Shown: positions 11,004 through 21,011 of the stretch, piece by piece | How the letters are laid out: each line of letters starts with the position of its first letter | How positions within the stretch are numbered: position 1 is the stretch's first letter | Assembly (NCBI RefSeq): GCF_010183535.1 | Contig: NC_071329.1 | Location: forward strand, 124,001-188,000 | DNA: 64,000 nucleotides | Source: Caenorhabditis remanei | Taxonomy: Eukaryota; Nematoda; Chromadorea; Rhabditida; Rhabditidae | Direction: 5' to 3' | The notes under the pieces: generated by a model | What the model was told of the DNA's origin: nothing | The model's input: the letters and a program-made list of their open reading frames with translations, nothing else | Databases searched by the model: none | Made by a program: the position numbers and the translations under genes

Positions 11004-13562
11004 ACGTCGTTTTTTTTGTAAAACCAGGCTTCCCGAGGTGCTCCTCTGAAAACTATCCCTCCACTTCTCTCTACTTCGTTCTCCCCCAAAACACTCACTC
11101 ACACACTCAGTAAGGCTGAAAGCAAACAGTGTTCCCTCCTTTTCCCAACTCACTCTCGAGTAATGTTGCGAAAAATGTCTGGCGTGAGAGAGATTGCCTG
11201 CGCCTCCTCATTTCCTGTGCACATTATCCATCTCTGTCATATTTAATTTGGCGCCGTGTGCCTCTCTCTCGCGCGCGCGCCTCAAAAACGCACTTCCATT
11301 CTTCTAACAAAAGAAAAAAGAGGAACACACACATCGCAAAGCACGGAGGTCGCAAAATAGTATTTGGGACACTGAGATTTAGAGAGGAAAACGAAGAAAA
11401 AACGGAATAGCTTGCACTTTTGCGCTTCGCTGCCTAGAATGGTGTCAGTTGAGGACAATAGGAGAGGAAATGGATAGGTTAGGAGTGTTATTACAAGAAT
11501 AGACCTTTTCGTGAATTACCGGGCAGATAGGAACCTCCCTTTAAATCCGGAAAACCCAAGGAACCCTTGAGCTAAAACTTTGTCTGATTTTTATCAAAAA
11601 ACAGTTTGATTCTCGGGAAGATTAGGTAATTCTTCAGGTTGATTTGAAATTCTCACTTTTTGAATTTCAAATCCCTCACACATGATTTCCAGAGTCGTGT
11701 CTTTCTCAGTTTTTCAAATCTTTTCTCCCCTTCTTCTTTTATTGTTGCGAAAAGCCATTCATTTTGTGTGGCGCAGCGAGGAGAGGAGGCAACAGCACTT
11801 TTTTGCAACACCATTTCATTCAGCCCTCCTATCCTGAATATCCGTCAAGGGACTATGGATTGAAATAGTACGGTGGATCCACAAGACGCAGACAGAATTT
11901 CGAGGAGAGCGCGACCAAAAAAAAAGAACAACAGCCGTTTTTTATTGGGCCGCCCCAATTTTCTAATGGGTGGCCAAGGAAGAGGTCGGTAGAAGATAAA
12001 AGAACACTTTTTGAATTCGATGCGGCGGCGGCGGAGGCCCTCTCCTAGATTTATGTGATTTAGGTTCTCGAGGGAGGACTTAAAATTATAAGGACTACGA
12101 TACAGGGTCATGCATCAAAAAGTGAATGATGTCCTACTTTTTTCCAGAATTTCAGATTTTGCACAACTTTTGCAGTTTTGCCAATGTTTTATTGCTCAAT
12201 GATTTCTTCCACTACTTCAGACCAATTATCGCAACATAATTAAGGAGTCGATGATTTCAGCCAATAATCTACATCTACAAAACTCTTCTCTATGTAAAAC
12301 GATAGCCAATGATCAATCCGTGAGCACCACCGTCCCTCCACCTCCTCTCATTTCAAATAGCTCCACTTACGCAACAAAATCTATTCGCTCGACAGCAAAA
12401 AAACCTAACGGAATCGAAAGAGAGACCTCCACTATTTAAAAGATGTGCGGTCTTCATACTGTCGGATGTCTCTCAAAAACCAACTATATTTCCTATTAGG
12501 AAGATAAACACGAGTGGAATGAATGTTCGTTCACTCTCTCTCTATACTTCAGCCATTTTTTCATCGTTCATTTTCGTCGGCGGATTTTTTGAGGCTGCTG
12601 CGGAGGTATGTGGTGAGGTGCTAGACAGTCTAGACAGGAAGGTGATCTCTTGAAAGTACACAGAATCATTGTATACACAAATTAGTTGCGAATTTTTCAA
12701 GCGGAGAATGGGTAATTTATGTATATCAAGTCAACATTTTCAGAATCAGTTCAAAAAACTGTTTTAAAAAACTGTAAGACATGCTCAACAAGATTCCGCT
12801 GCAGGGAAACTTCCAGACTTTCAAATACTTATATTCATGAATCATATCTAAATAACTAAAAAAGTACAGTATCCTTTTGCTTCTCCCCTTTTTTCTTACT
12901 ATTTAATTCTATTAGTCACTTTTTCCCCAACTATCCAGATTCATCTAACAATTGCTAAAAGCCTCAATTTCGTGTAAAATTGCTAGGTTTCAAGTCACAC
13001 ACACAGACACAAAGTGTGATATATCTCGAGAGTAAGAGAAAGGGAAAACTAAGATTGACAAGAAAATTGTAGAGTTGAAACGTTCAAACGAAAAGAGAAG
13101 AGATTGAAAAAATTGGATGGAGACCAAAGAGAGGGTTTCGATTCAGTGGCATAACTGTTATGAATACAAGTTAACTGTAATTTTAATATCAGAGATCAAT
13201 GGGAGAAATAGGGAGAAATAAACAAACCGTAACAAGGTAAATATTTTGGGTTGTAGATCGATGTGTCTATCAACTATCGATTTAAAATAAATTCACTGGT
13301 TTTGTAAGTTTAACGTTTCAGATTATTCCAGCTTCTAATACATTAAAACAATTTATTGTTAAAAGTAGGTTCTCCTGCAAAAACTTCTGATATATAACTT
13401 TCGTACCTTCATACATGTAAGTGACTACTTGAGAAGAGGTTGGATACATACATATGTATGTATTTGAATTATTTATAACACACACACACATCTTTGAAAG
13501 GACATCTGCTTCTGAAGGAAGCAATTTCTCAAAGAGCAATGGAATACGCGTTCTAGAATTTT

Positions 13563-13677
13563 GGACCGCCTAGATTTTATGGGCCGCCATGGTTTTCAGG
13601 CCACCATGGTTTTCAGGCCACCCACATTTATCTACCACCCTGCTTTTCTGGACCACCTAGTTTTTTGGACCACCCAT
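13563..13677 (+). repeat. Second array of GRCCACC boxes, ending in a perfect GACCACCCA
   Basis: Seven degenerate boxes (GACCGCC, GGCCGCC, GGCCACC, GGCCACCC, TACCACCC, GACCACC, GACCACCCA) are separated by TTTTCAGG-like linkers. The last, at 13668-13676, is an exact complement of TGGGTGGTC, the TRA-1/GLI core. It lies about 1.6 kb upstream of the mab-3 start codon. Confidence 0.6.
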
Positions 13678-13801
13678 GTGAGATTGTGAGTTGTTTTAGA
13701 ATTGAATATAACAAAAAAAAACTGCCGAAAAAATACGAAGCGTTCTGAAAACTAACCCAATCAAATGCTATATTTTTTCCTTCGTACTTTCAGGTGGCTT
13801 A

Positions 13802-13911
13802 TTGTCGAAATAAAAAAAGTGATACCCGGTGTTTGCGGACTTAGTGGAAAAATTATTAAAATTAGCACTAAGTCCGCAAACACCGGGTATCACTTTTTTT
13901 ATTTCAACAAT
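13802..13911. repeat. Near-perfect 44 bp hairpin with GTTTGCGGACTTAGTG core
   Basis: The left arm (13802-13845) and right arm (13867-13910) are complementary with a single mismatch and enclose a loop of about 20 bases. A second hairpin with the same outer and inner motifs but a different middle is at 63758-63889. Confidence 0.8.
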
Positions 13912-15260
13912 ACCTCTTTTTAAAAAATAGTGTATAAACTGAGGAGGCTATAAACAAAACAAAAATTGAACAGAAAAAAAACCGCGGCGCGAAAACTGAT
14001 AGGCCTCTTGCCTCTTCCCCAGCCGTAAAAGGCGAGAGCGAGGGCGCCGCTCCCAGTGTCGTCTTTGTCTCGTCTCCCTCTATTACCTCTCTCTGTCGCG
14101 TCTCGTATTATCTGTTTCAGTTCTCAAAACACTTTTCTTCGTGTGTGGTCTACTCGTCGCTTCCAATCGCAGCCGGTGGCATCAGTCGCCGGTCGCAACC
14201 CCAATAGTGGGCGGAGCTTCGTCGCCGCGACTTTGCCGTGCCGGGACCCGCCCCTTTGGTTGTGGGGTCGACTCCCTCTATTCACTCTCTTTTCTCTCTT
14301 TTTTGATATTCGAATGCAACTGAAAGTGCTCTAAGAGCAAGCAGAGGTATAGGAGTACTATATTGTATCGTTTGGGTAGGTTTCATCAAATGTTGATAGT
14401 CCCAAAATGTGGTTTTTTGAGAATATGAATACTTATAAGTTATAACAGACATTTCATTATTACTCAGTAACTACTATATTATTATTATTATTAAAATTTC
14501 GCTTTTTTTTCTCACATAAAAACTCTGTATCAAAAGAAACCTTTAGTCATATGTACACATATTTCATTCCTGCTGCACGATAATCTTACCATAAATTTTC
14601 TGAGTATTTTCCGTTCTTGCCGTTTTTTTTCCTTCTGAAACTATTCTTTTTCCGATTTCACAATTGATCTTTAGTCTGTCTTGGCTTGCCCCCCAATATT
14701 TACACCCTTTTTGAATGTTCTATGTTTCCAAAACTTTTAGATCCCTAATAATCTCTGCAAAATATCATGTTCTAAATCTGCAACTTTAAAAAAGTTATAT
14801 TTTGCATATTTTTAACCAATCTTTTTAATTATCATCAATTGAAACAGTTTTATCATTGCAATTTTGCACATTAAAATGAGCTCTGCTTTTTGAACTGTCC
14901 GTTCAGCCTTTCTTTTCGTGTTGTACACCAGATTTTTGCTCACTCCATAATGTACAGTTATCCTAACATTATGCAGTTGATACCAACAATTTTCAATTAT
15001 GACTACTGTATATTTTTTGCTCAGAAAAGAAATATTAGCCAGCAAAGATCATATTCATAACTTTCTACTTATTCTCGATTTTTTATAAATTTCCCAGTCT
15101 TATAAGGTCAAGAAAGCTGTAATAGTTTTCTCATGCCATTTCCACTCGAAAAACTTCCGGAAAACCGGATTTTTGTGTTCTAGACTAGGTTTCAGCGAGT
15201 TGAAATATAAAAGTAAAAACCCAATTTATTAATCATTGCTCATCTTACAGAGGAGCTCTG

Positions 15261-18200
15261 ATGCTCACCGAGGATTCCGTACCGGAGATATGCAAGGCAA
15301 CAGGAGTTGATGTACTGGCCGAGCAGGAGAAGAACTATTATTGTCAGAGATGTTTGAATCATGGGGAGTATAAGCCGAGGAAAGGGCACAAGCCTGATTG
15401 TAGGTGAGTGTTACTTTGAGACTTTTGCTGGATAATTTCAAGCGTATATTCCTGCAATGATTCTGTGATGGTTCCTTATAGTACAGTACCCATGACATTG
15501 TCACTTTTTCATTTCGAAATTCCGAATAAACATAAAACAATCCCCCCGACAAAGACGCAAAAAATACACCTGTAAAATGTGTGTCTGTTCTCTTTTTCTG
15601 ATGTTCATCGTCGATTAAAGCAGCATTCAAAAGGAAAAGAAAAAACAGCTGACCTTGCTTCATCGTTTTAAAACGACCACCCATGAAAGAAGAGGTATTC
15701 GCAAATTGTTATTATATGGAGGTCGAAAACGAATTATTATACGTCTATGGAATAGAAAAGAAATCGGTTTTATACCCGAGATGACCTTTTGACTTTTCAA
15801 GAAAAAAAATGGCAGAGATTTGGGAGGTATACTGTAGAGGATCCTGTGACTTTGAAAATTGGGAACATCTCAGATCCCTAATTTTAGAATCTCTTTTCCA
15901 TTCCATGCCTATCCAACTATACAACTTGTCTGTCAAGAATGACCTGTACAGTCATAAAACTCTTCATTTTTCTATACAGTCTTCCCTATCTTTTGTTAAA
16001 AATGAACAAAAAGTCCCATAAAACTTCTCTGATATTTTTGTTGAATGGGTGGGCGGTATGATGATAGTACTGTATGATATGGCACCGGTTGGTACTGAAA
16101 AATAAACACGAATTTTTGACAGGTATCTGCAATGTCCATGCGCAGAATGTACGATGGTCGAGCGAAGGAGGCAGTTGAATAATATGTTGAGCAAGAAAAA
16201 GGTTGGTTTCTTTCTCAAATTGTTTTGAATTCTCTTGAGTTATCAATTTCCCAACCATTCATGCTCATTCCGCTTACGGAGAGCTTCTACATGAGTACTC
16301 TACTTGAAATCTGAAATTTATTAGCCAGATTCAACGAATAGTAACGGCAGTGTATTTCTATATTGTCCTATTTCTTGTTGCATCCCAAAAACCTACAGTA
16401 CCACACATAAAGTATCATAACTCGAACTATATGACGATACCCGAACCTTCTCAGGTTATTGTACTTTTCCGAAAGCTCTCGACAGTCTAGACACAAATTA
16501 ATCAACTAATACGTGAGATTCTCCCGAAAAAAATCGAAAAAATCGCCAATGATCAATTCGTAAAGATATTTCCCCGAAGAAAAACCTTTTATTTTGCAAT
16601 CCCCCCACAAGTTCAACTGCACTTACCTTGATTCTCTATATCTTCTCTACCGTCGTTTTCTCGTTCTTCTCTTATCAATTTGTCAAATCGCAACTTCTCT
16701 CCTTGATTTGACCTTCTTTAGACCTTTTTTTCGTCTGTTACTAACAGGCAGACTGACACGGTGGTCGTCTTTTTTGAAATAAGAGAAAAAACTGTGAGAG
16801 ATATTATCTTTTTTCTTAGAAAAGGATGCGAGAACTTGAAATTACACTAAAAACGTTCAGTGAAGAAGATTCGGGGGAATTCGTATGTTAGTTCCGATTA
16901 GTCAGTTCAGCCACCAAGATATACCTAGATGGCCTAGGTGGTCTCAGTGCTCTAACAACATTTTTCAAAATTATAGAACGTATTTTTAGGTACACTGTGC
17001 CCCAAATACACAAACCCGCGATGGGAAACGAGTGCGCGATCCGCATTGTGCCAGATGTTCAGCTCATGGAGTGCTAGTCCCCCTACGTGGACACAAAAGG
17101 ACAATGTGTCAATTTGTGACGTGCACCTGTACATTGGTAAGTGTTCTCGCCAGAGTTATCATTCTTCGCAGATCATACTGTATATCGAAACATTGCTTTC
17201 TATAGAATCATGGTTTTGAAATCTACAATTATCGTTTCCAAATAGTCACTATTTTCGTCCTTGAAACAATTCCTTTCTGTCAGTTTTTTATGCTTATAAA
17301 TGTCCTTCGCTCGGGAGACAAATTATACGAGAGATATTACACTGGGGTTACTGTAGCGGGTAGGGGGCGGAGGTAGCCAATAGGGAGGTATAGAAAATGT
17401 GTTTGTCAAGGATGTCCAGATGCCCAAAGAAACACTGAAAACCGAAATCAGCCATATTCCAGTGTGCTCTAGTTGAAAACCGACGAATGTTGATGGCTGC
17501 CCAAATCAAACTGCGTCGATCCCAGCAAAAAACTAGGGATGGAAAGGAGCCGAAAATACGGAGGTGTCGGAAGATAAAGGATATTAATATAGAGAATTTG
17601 AACACTTTAATGATGGTGGTCACTACTACAACAGAGGATCAGAAGAGAACAGGTTAGTTAGAAATTTATTTTTACTATAAATGTAAGGATTCCATTTCTG
17701 TTATCAAAATTGTCTGAATCCTTCCTCATGGTGTTTCGTTTTCAAACTATCGTCCTAAAGTACCCAACTGGAGTCAGAAAACTCTGAGCAATAAAATAGT
17801 CAGAATATGAATTTTTTTCTTGGTTTATCTCAAATCAGAGTCGCAAACTGTTTTAAACCCTAAGGATTCAATTTCTGCGATCAGAAATAACTAAATCCTG
17901 ATGACTCCTGCGCATCAAAATAGTATACAATGAAGTTTATACACCTAGGGAATTCTCTTGCCAGATTTTCGGACCACCGGTATTTCTCGAGTGCCACCCA
18001 GTCTGGACCTCCCAGTCAATTCCAAGAGGTGGTCGGAAAACCTGGGTGGCCTGAAAACCATGGTGGTCTCTGAAAATCATGGTGGTCTAAAATAAACGAA
18101 AAAATCCTTGGCACTCAGTGAAGGTTTTTTTGCACCGTGCCAACCGTTGTAAGCTCTTTTCAAGTTATATCAAAATTCCAGGCACCTCAACGAGCCCGTC

Positions 18201-18519
18201 TCCATCCTCCACAACCGACACAATGTCCCCATCTCAATCCGTCTCGCCACCATCATCTCCATCCCCATCGGTTCACTCAATCCATCAGAACACGCCAATC
18301 CTGGCTGCTCCGATTCCAGTCTACCCTCCTATTTCGATGCCGAATTTGCAGCAACTCCTTCAGCAACAGATTTTGCTCACCTACCTACAAAACATTGCTC
18401 CGTCACCCCCTCCGCCGCAACCAATGCCATTCTCTACTCTGGCTCCGTCGAACTTTGTGATGAGTGAGCAGTCATTGGCATTGTGCAACATGTACTTGCA
18501 AGGTTGTCTCAAAATTTGA
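15261..18519 (+). CDS. mab-3: MAB-3, double DM-domain transcription factor
   Basis: Five exons, 15261-15403, 16123-16201, 16990-17136, 17463-17652 and 18182-18519, give 298 residues. Two DM zinc-finger domains are visible: the first begins YYCQRCLNHGEYKPRKGHKP (about residues 27-46) and runs through the CPCAECTMVERRRQL segment; the second begins DPHCARCSAHGVLVPLRGHK (about residues 91-110). Both keep the Cys/His pattern of intertwined DM zinc sites. The C-terminal half is Ser/Pro/Gln-rich (SPSPSSTTDTMSP, then LLQQQ). Two DM domains in one protein, with this exact start (MLTED), identify MAB-3. In C. elegans it promotes male development, represses yolk genes in the male intestine and is a direct target of TRA-1. 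A TTACAG acceptor lies 10 bases before the ATG, so the message is probably trans-spliced. AATAAA at 19128 suggests a 3' UTR of about 0.6 kb. Confidence 0.95.
15675..15683 (-). promoter_or_regulatory. Candidate TRA-1 binding site in mab-3 intron 1
   Basis: GACCACCCA on the plus strand is an exact complement of TGGGTGGTC, the core of the published TRA-1 consensus TTTTCNNNNTGGGTGGTC. The minus strand reads CTTCTTTCATGGGTGGTC, so the upstream T-rich half is only partly matched. The location inside mab-3 fits known direct repression of mab-3 by TRA-1, but binding is inferred. Confidence 0.45.
17970..18090. repeat. Third GRCCACC array, orientation switching midway, in mab-3 intron 4
   Basis: Three boxes read GACCACC, GCCACCC and GACCTCCC on the plus strand, then four boxes read GGTGGTC or GGTGGCC (17-26 bases apart). 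The array is therefore partly inverted. It lies within the last intron of mab-3, about 90 bases before its acceptor. Confidence 0.55.
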
Positions 18520-19127
18520 TTATTCGATTTTTAGAAAACAATTTGTACTTTTTTGTTTTTTTTTCCTCTTCTTCACTCAATCTCTTCTTATTTTTGGTTA
18601 CAAACTCAACAGTTTTATGTTTTTATAATTCAATTTCTTTCCTATTTTTCTGATTTTTGCCCAGTTTCTTTTTCTTCACCAAGTGAACCAAACCTCGCAT
18701 CCATTTCGTTCCCGTACCAAATTGCCGATTTCTTCCGTCTTCAAGACTATGTTTTTTAATTTTTCAAGATTTTTTTAAAATTTGAAGTTTCCTTTGTTTT
18801 CTTTTGTCTCTAATCATGTCATCGATTTCTTCGAAAATTCCTTCTTTTCCTTTCCAAATTGAGCTGAGCTCCGCCCCCTTTTCCTTATTTCTCGTTCAGG
18901 ATTACTGTACCTTCTCGCTCTGCGTCTCAAAAATCAAAGGATCTAATCCTTATTATCAACCGGTCATAACCATTCTTGACACCAACCCGGTGGTATCCCC
19001 TTCTCATCCTAATAATTTTGTTTTTTTTTTCTCTAAGAAAAAAATGTCTGACTTGTATATTAAAATTTCCTTTCCCGATGCATCGAGTCTAATAATTATT
19101 ATTATGTGTTTTTCGGTTTTGATTCTC

Positions 19128-19133
19128 AATAAA
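19128..19133 (+). terminator. AATAAA polyadenylation signal, probably for mab-3
   Basis: This is the clearest AATAAA downstream of the mab-3 stop, 609 bases after it. An earlier variant signal could be used instead. Confidence 0.4.
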
Positions 19134-19588
19134 ATTGACATGTCTGGATTCCCCAAAGTACGATGTTTCAATATTCTTCAAAACGGGTGTTCAGTGGAAA
19201 TAGTCATAGAAAGAGAGTTCTTTTTTTTTCAAATTGCCATTCGTTGTGTGTCATCCGACATCGAACCAGAGTGAGGAGGGAAGAGAATAACGACCCTCCG
19301 AAGGCTTTAACCTCTTCAGAGAGAAGGAAAATGGGTTGGAGAGGGAGGAAAGGAAAGAGGTCATAAAATGAGTGGTGGATGGATGCCTCTACGCCACTAA
19401 CACTTTTTCTGTGTTTTCTTGGAACTATGTTCAGAGAGCAAAGGGTACTGTAACACCTTACGGGGGGTGGAGACTTTGCAAGTTCCGATATTTCAGAAAA
19501 TTCTAAGAAACTTTTATTATTGACGCATTTGCTAAAAAACGCTACAACTCGCGTTCTCCTGACTCAAAAATGAGCTTTGGTGGAAACA

Positions 19589-19776
19589 TTTTTCGAGAGA
19601 ACGTGTAGTCCTCTCGGACAAGATTTTATGCTCAATTCCTCGTTTCCCCGCTTTTTCTAACAACATTTTAAAGTTTTGTTCTGTTTTTTTTTCGATATAA
19701 ATCTTGGAAATATATTAAGAAAACGGGGAATTGCGAAAAATCTTGTCCGAGAGGACTACACGTTCTCTCGAAAAAA
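19589..19776. repeat. Inverted-repeat element with about 38 bp near-perfect arms
   Basis: TTTTTCGAGAGAACGTGTAG and the following CCTCTCGGACAAGATTTT are mirrored at the right end by AAAATCTTGTCCGAGAGG and CTACACGTTCTCTCGAAAAA. The short core is AT-rich. It resembles a MITE; no second copy noticed. Confidence 0.7.
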
Positions 19777-19827
19777 CTTACCGGGAATTGTGGCGTTTAG
19801 AGAAATTTTTAGTTTTATTACAGTTTA

Positions 19828-20013
19828 GACCTGCAAAGCTCAAAAATACGGTATTTGACCTTTTTCAACCACGAGACCATCCCGCGGAATTTCTGGAACT
19901 TGTAACGAATGAGCGTGTCGTGAAATTCGCGGGTCTTCAAAAAATCTAAATATTTTTTTTATTATGATAACGAAAAGGTGCATCGAATACCGTACTTTTG
20001 AGCGTTGCAGGTC
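19828..20013. repeat. Inverted-repeat element with GACCTGCAAAGCTCAAAAAT termini
   Basis: Left GACCTGCAAAGCTCAAAAAT and right CGTACTTTTGAGCGTTGCAG (continuing GTC) are imperfect reverse complements. A degenerate left part recurs at about 8933-8990 upstream of mab-3. No protein-coding capacity. Confidence 0.6.
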
Positions 20014-20540
20014 TGATAAGAACTTCATGAGTGCGAGGAGTAAGAAACTGTTTTTTTTTTCGAGTCGCGTTGCGTGCGCGTCGCGGTTCATATTGAAATT
20101 TACGTCAAATAAACGTAAAAATCCTTGGAAAGTCGTTTTTGGCACCGTTCCAACCGTTGTGCGACGGAGCGCGTTTCCGCGATCTTCCGCCTCGCGATGG
20201 TGCGAGTCAGTTGACCCGAAACATTTCAAACTTTCCAAAGTCTTGAAATGAATTCTTGGCGCCATCCTAGACACATTATTACAAGTTTGCGTGCACTTTT
20301 CCGCGCCCGATCTTATCAGTGATCCCGAAAAACCATTCAAATTTCGAAAATGTTGCGAAAAGAGGTGTAGAAACTCCCAAATATCGCAACATTTTCTGTC
20401 AAAAAATGCATTTTTCCTCAGCTATACAGTTTCAAACCCATTGATAAGCGGAACGCCGGGTGACTGAAAGACAGTGAGGAGCAGAAGGGCAAAGATGGTG
20501 CCGGCTGGTGCTCCGTGACAGGTAGGAGGAGGACGATGGA

Positions 20541-20556
20541 GGGGGGGGGGGGGGGG
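20541..20556 (+). repeat. G16 homopolymer tract
   Basis: Sixteen consecutive G residues lie downstream of the PNO1 operon (on its template strand). Such tracts can form G-quadruplexes; in C. elegans, monoG runs of this length are deletion-prone when the DOG-1/FANCJ helicase is missing. Confidence 0.85.
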
Positions 20557-20687
20557 AGTGATGTAATATATAGATAGTTGGGGTGGTAGAGAAAGTGAGT
20601 CTAGACGAGGTGGAGTGGGGGGACTGAGTAAAGGTCTTAGAACTAATTTGTTATAGTACGGACGGACGGTGCAGAAGCGTTGACTGC

Positions 20688-20816
20688 TCATTCCAAGTAT
20701 CCAGATGTCCAGCGAACTGGCCGTTTAGCTTTGATGCTCGAGGTCCCATCTATAGCCATTCGAATCATGTGGACCTCTTCGCTGGTAGCGAAAATTAAAG
20801 CAAATATTATTTGCAT
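20688..20816 (-). CDS. Possible 42-residue small ORF downstream of PNO1
   Basis: ATG at 20814-20816 to TGA at 20688-20690 encodes 42 residues starting MQIIFALIFATSEEVH and ending RWTSGYLE. The start resembles a short signal peptide, and a dibasic KR lies in the second half. An AACTAG acceptor about 28 bases upstream, roughly 170 bases after the PNO1 stop, fits an SL2-spliced third cistron. Against it: the size is near chance, and part of the sequence carries the dispersed ACATCTGGA motif of this genome. I recognise no family, so this is a low-confidence gene. Confidence 0.25.
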   Translation of the reverse strand: MQIIFALIFATSEEVHMIRMAIDGTSSIKAKRPVRWTSGYLE

Positions 20817-21011
20817 TGTGAAATGAATAATATTGATATTTACCTAGTTTGGAGCTCCTGTGAGATTGATAGGTGTTGATAAGACTAAAAAATCAACTCA
20901 ACAAATTCAGATTTTGGATTAGATTTGTGGGACACAAAATGTTGGGGGCGAATAACGTAACAAAACAATAAAAATACGGAGAAAAATAGAAACAATGAGG
21001 AGAAACAAGAT

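Larger units (their letters stand above)
6723..15260. other. 8.5 kb gene-free region upstream of mab-3
   Basis: I find no open frames with credible splice signals and coding character here. Its contents: fragments of dispersed repeats (about 8933-8990 resembles 19838-19900), a short inverted-repeat element at 10664-10836, two GRCCACC arrays (10891-11003, 13563-13677), CT/CG-rich blocks at 11230-11285 and 14025-14240 that resemble promoter or CpG-like tracts, and the hairpin at 13802-13911. Open frames at 7126-7539 (minus) and 14056-14334 (plus) were considered and not accepted. The stretch is presumably regulatory DNA of mab-3 and of the ZP gene's 3' side. Confidence 0.5.
18520..20687. other. 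mab-3 3' region and repeat cluster
   Basis: 18520 to about 19150 is T-rich and ends near AATAAA (19128-19133), consistent with the mab-3 3' UTR. After that come two inverted-repeat elements (19589-19776, 19828-20013), a dispersed repeat with GCGTTGCGTGCGCGTCGCGG (20058-20190, also at 34900-34985 and 47990-48240) and a 16-base G tract at 20541. Open frames at 18804-19274 and 19840-20340 fall in UTR or repeats and are rejected. Confidence 0.5.

Noticed and set aside
14111..14118. CTGTTTCA strings like the upstream motif of nematode 21U piRNA genes (also 43417 and 45546)
   Set aside because: Only isolated copies, one inside a MITE, without the AT-rich spacing or clustering expected of piRNA loci.
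14056..14334. Plus-strand frame of 92 codons starting MSSLSRLPLL
   Set aside because: Lies in a CT/CG-rich block; a TTTCAG string inside looks like an acceptor but no consistent coding exon follows.
18804..19274. 156-codon plus-strand frame after mab-3
   Set aside because: T-rich, spans the probable mab-3 3' UTR and its AATAAA; no splice support.
19840..20340. 166-codon minus-strand frame
   Set aside because: Made of two different repeat elements; no protein family recognised.
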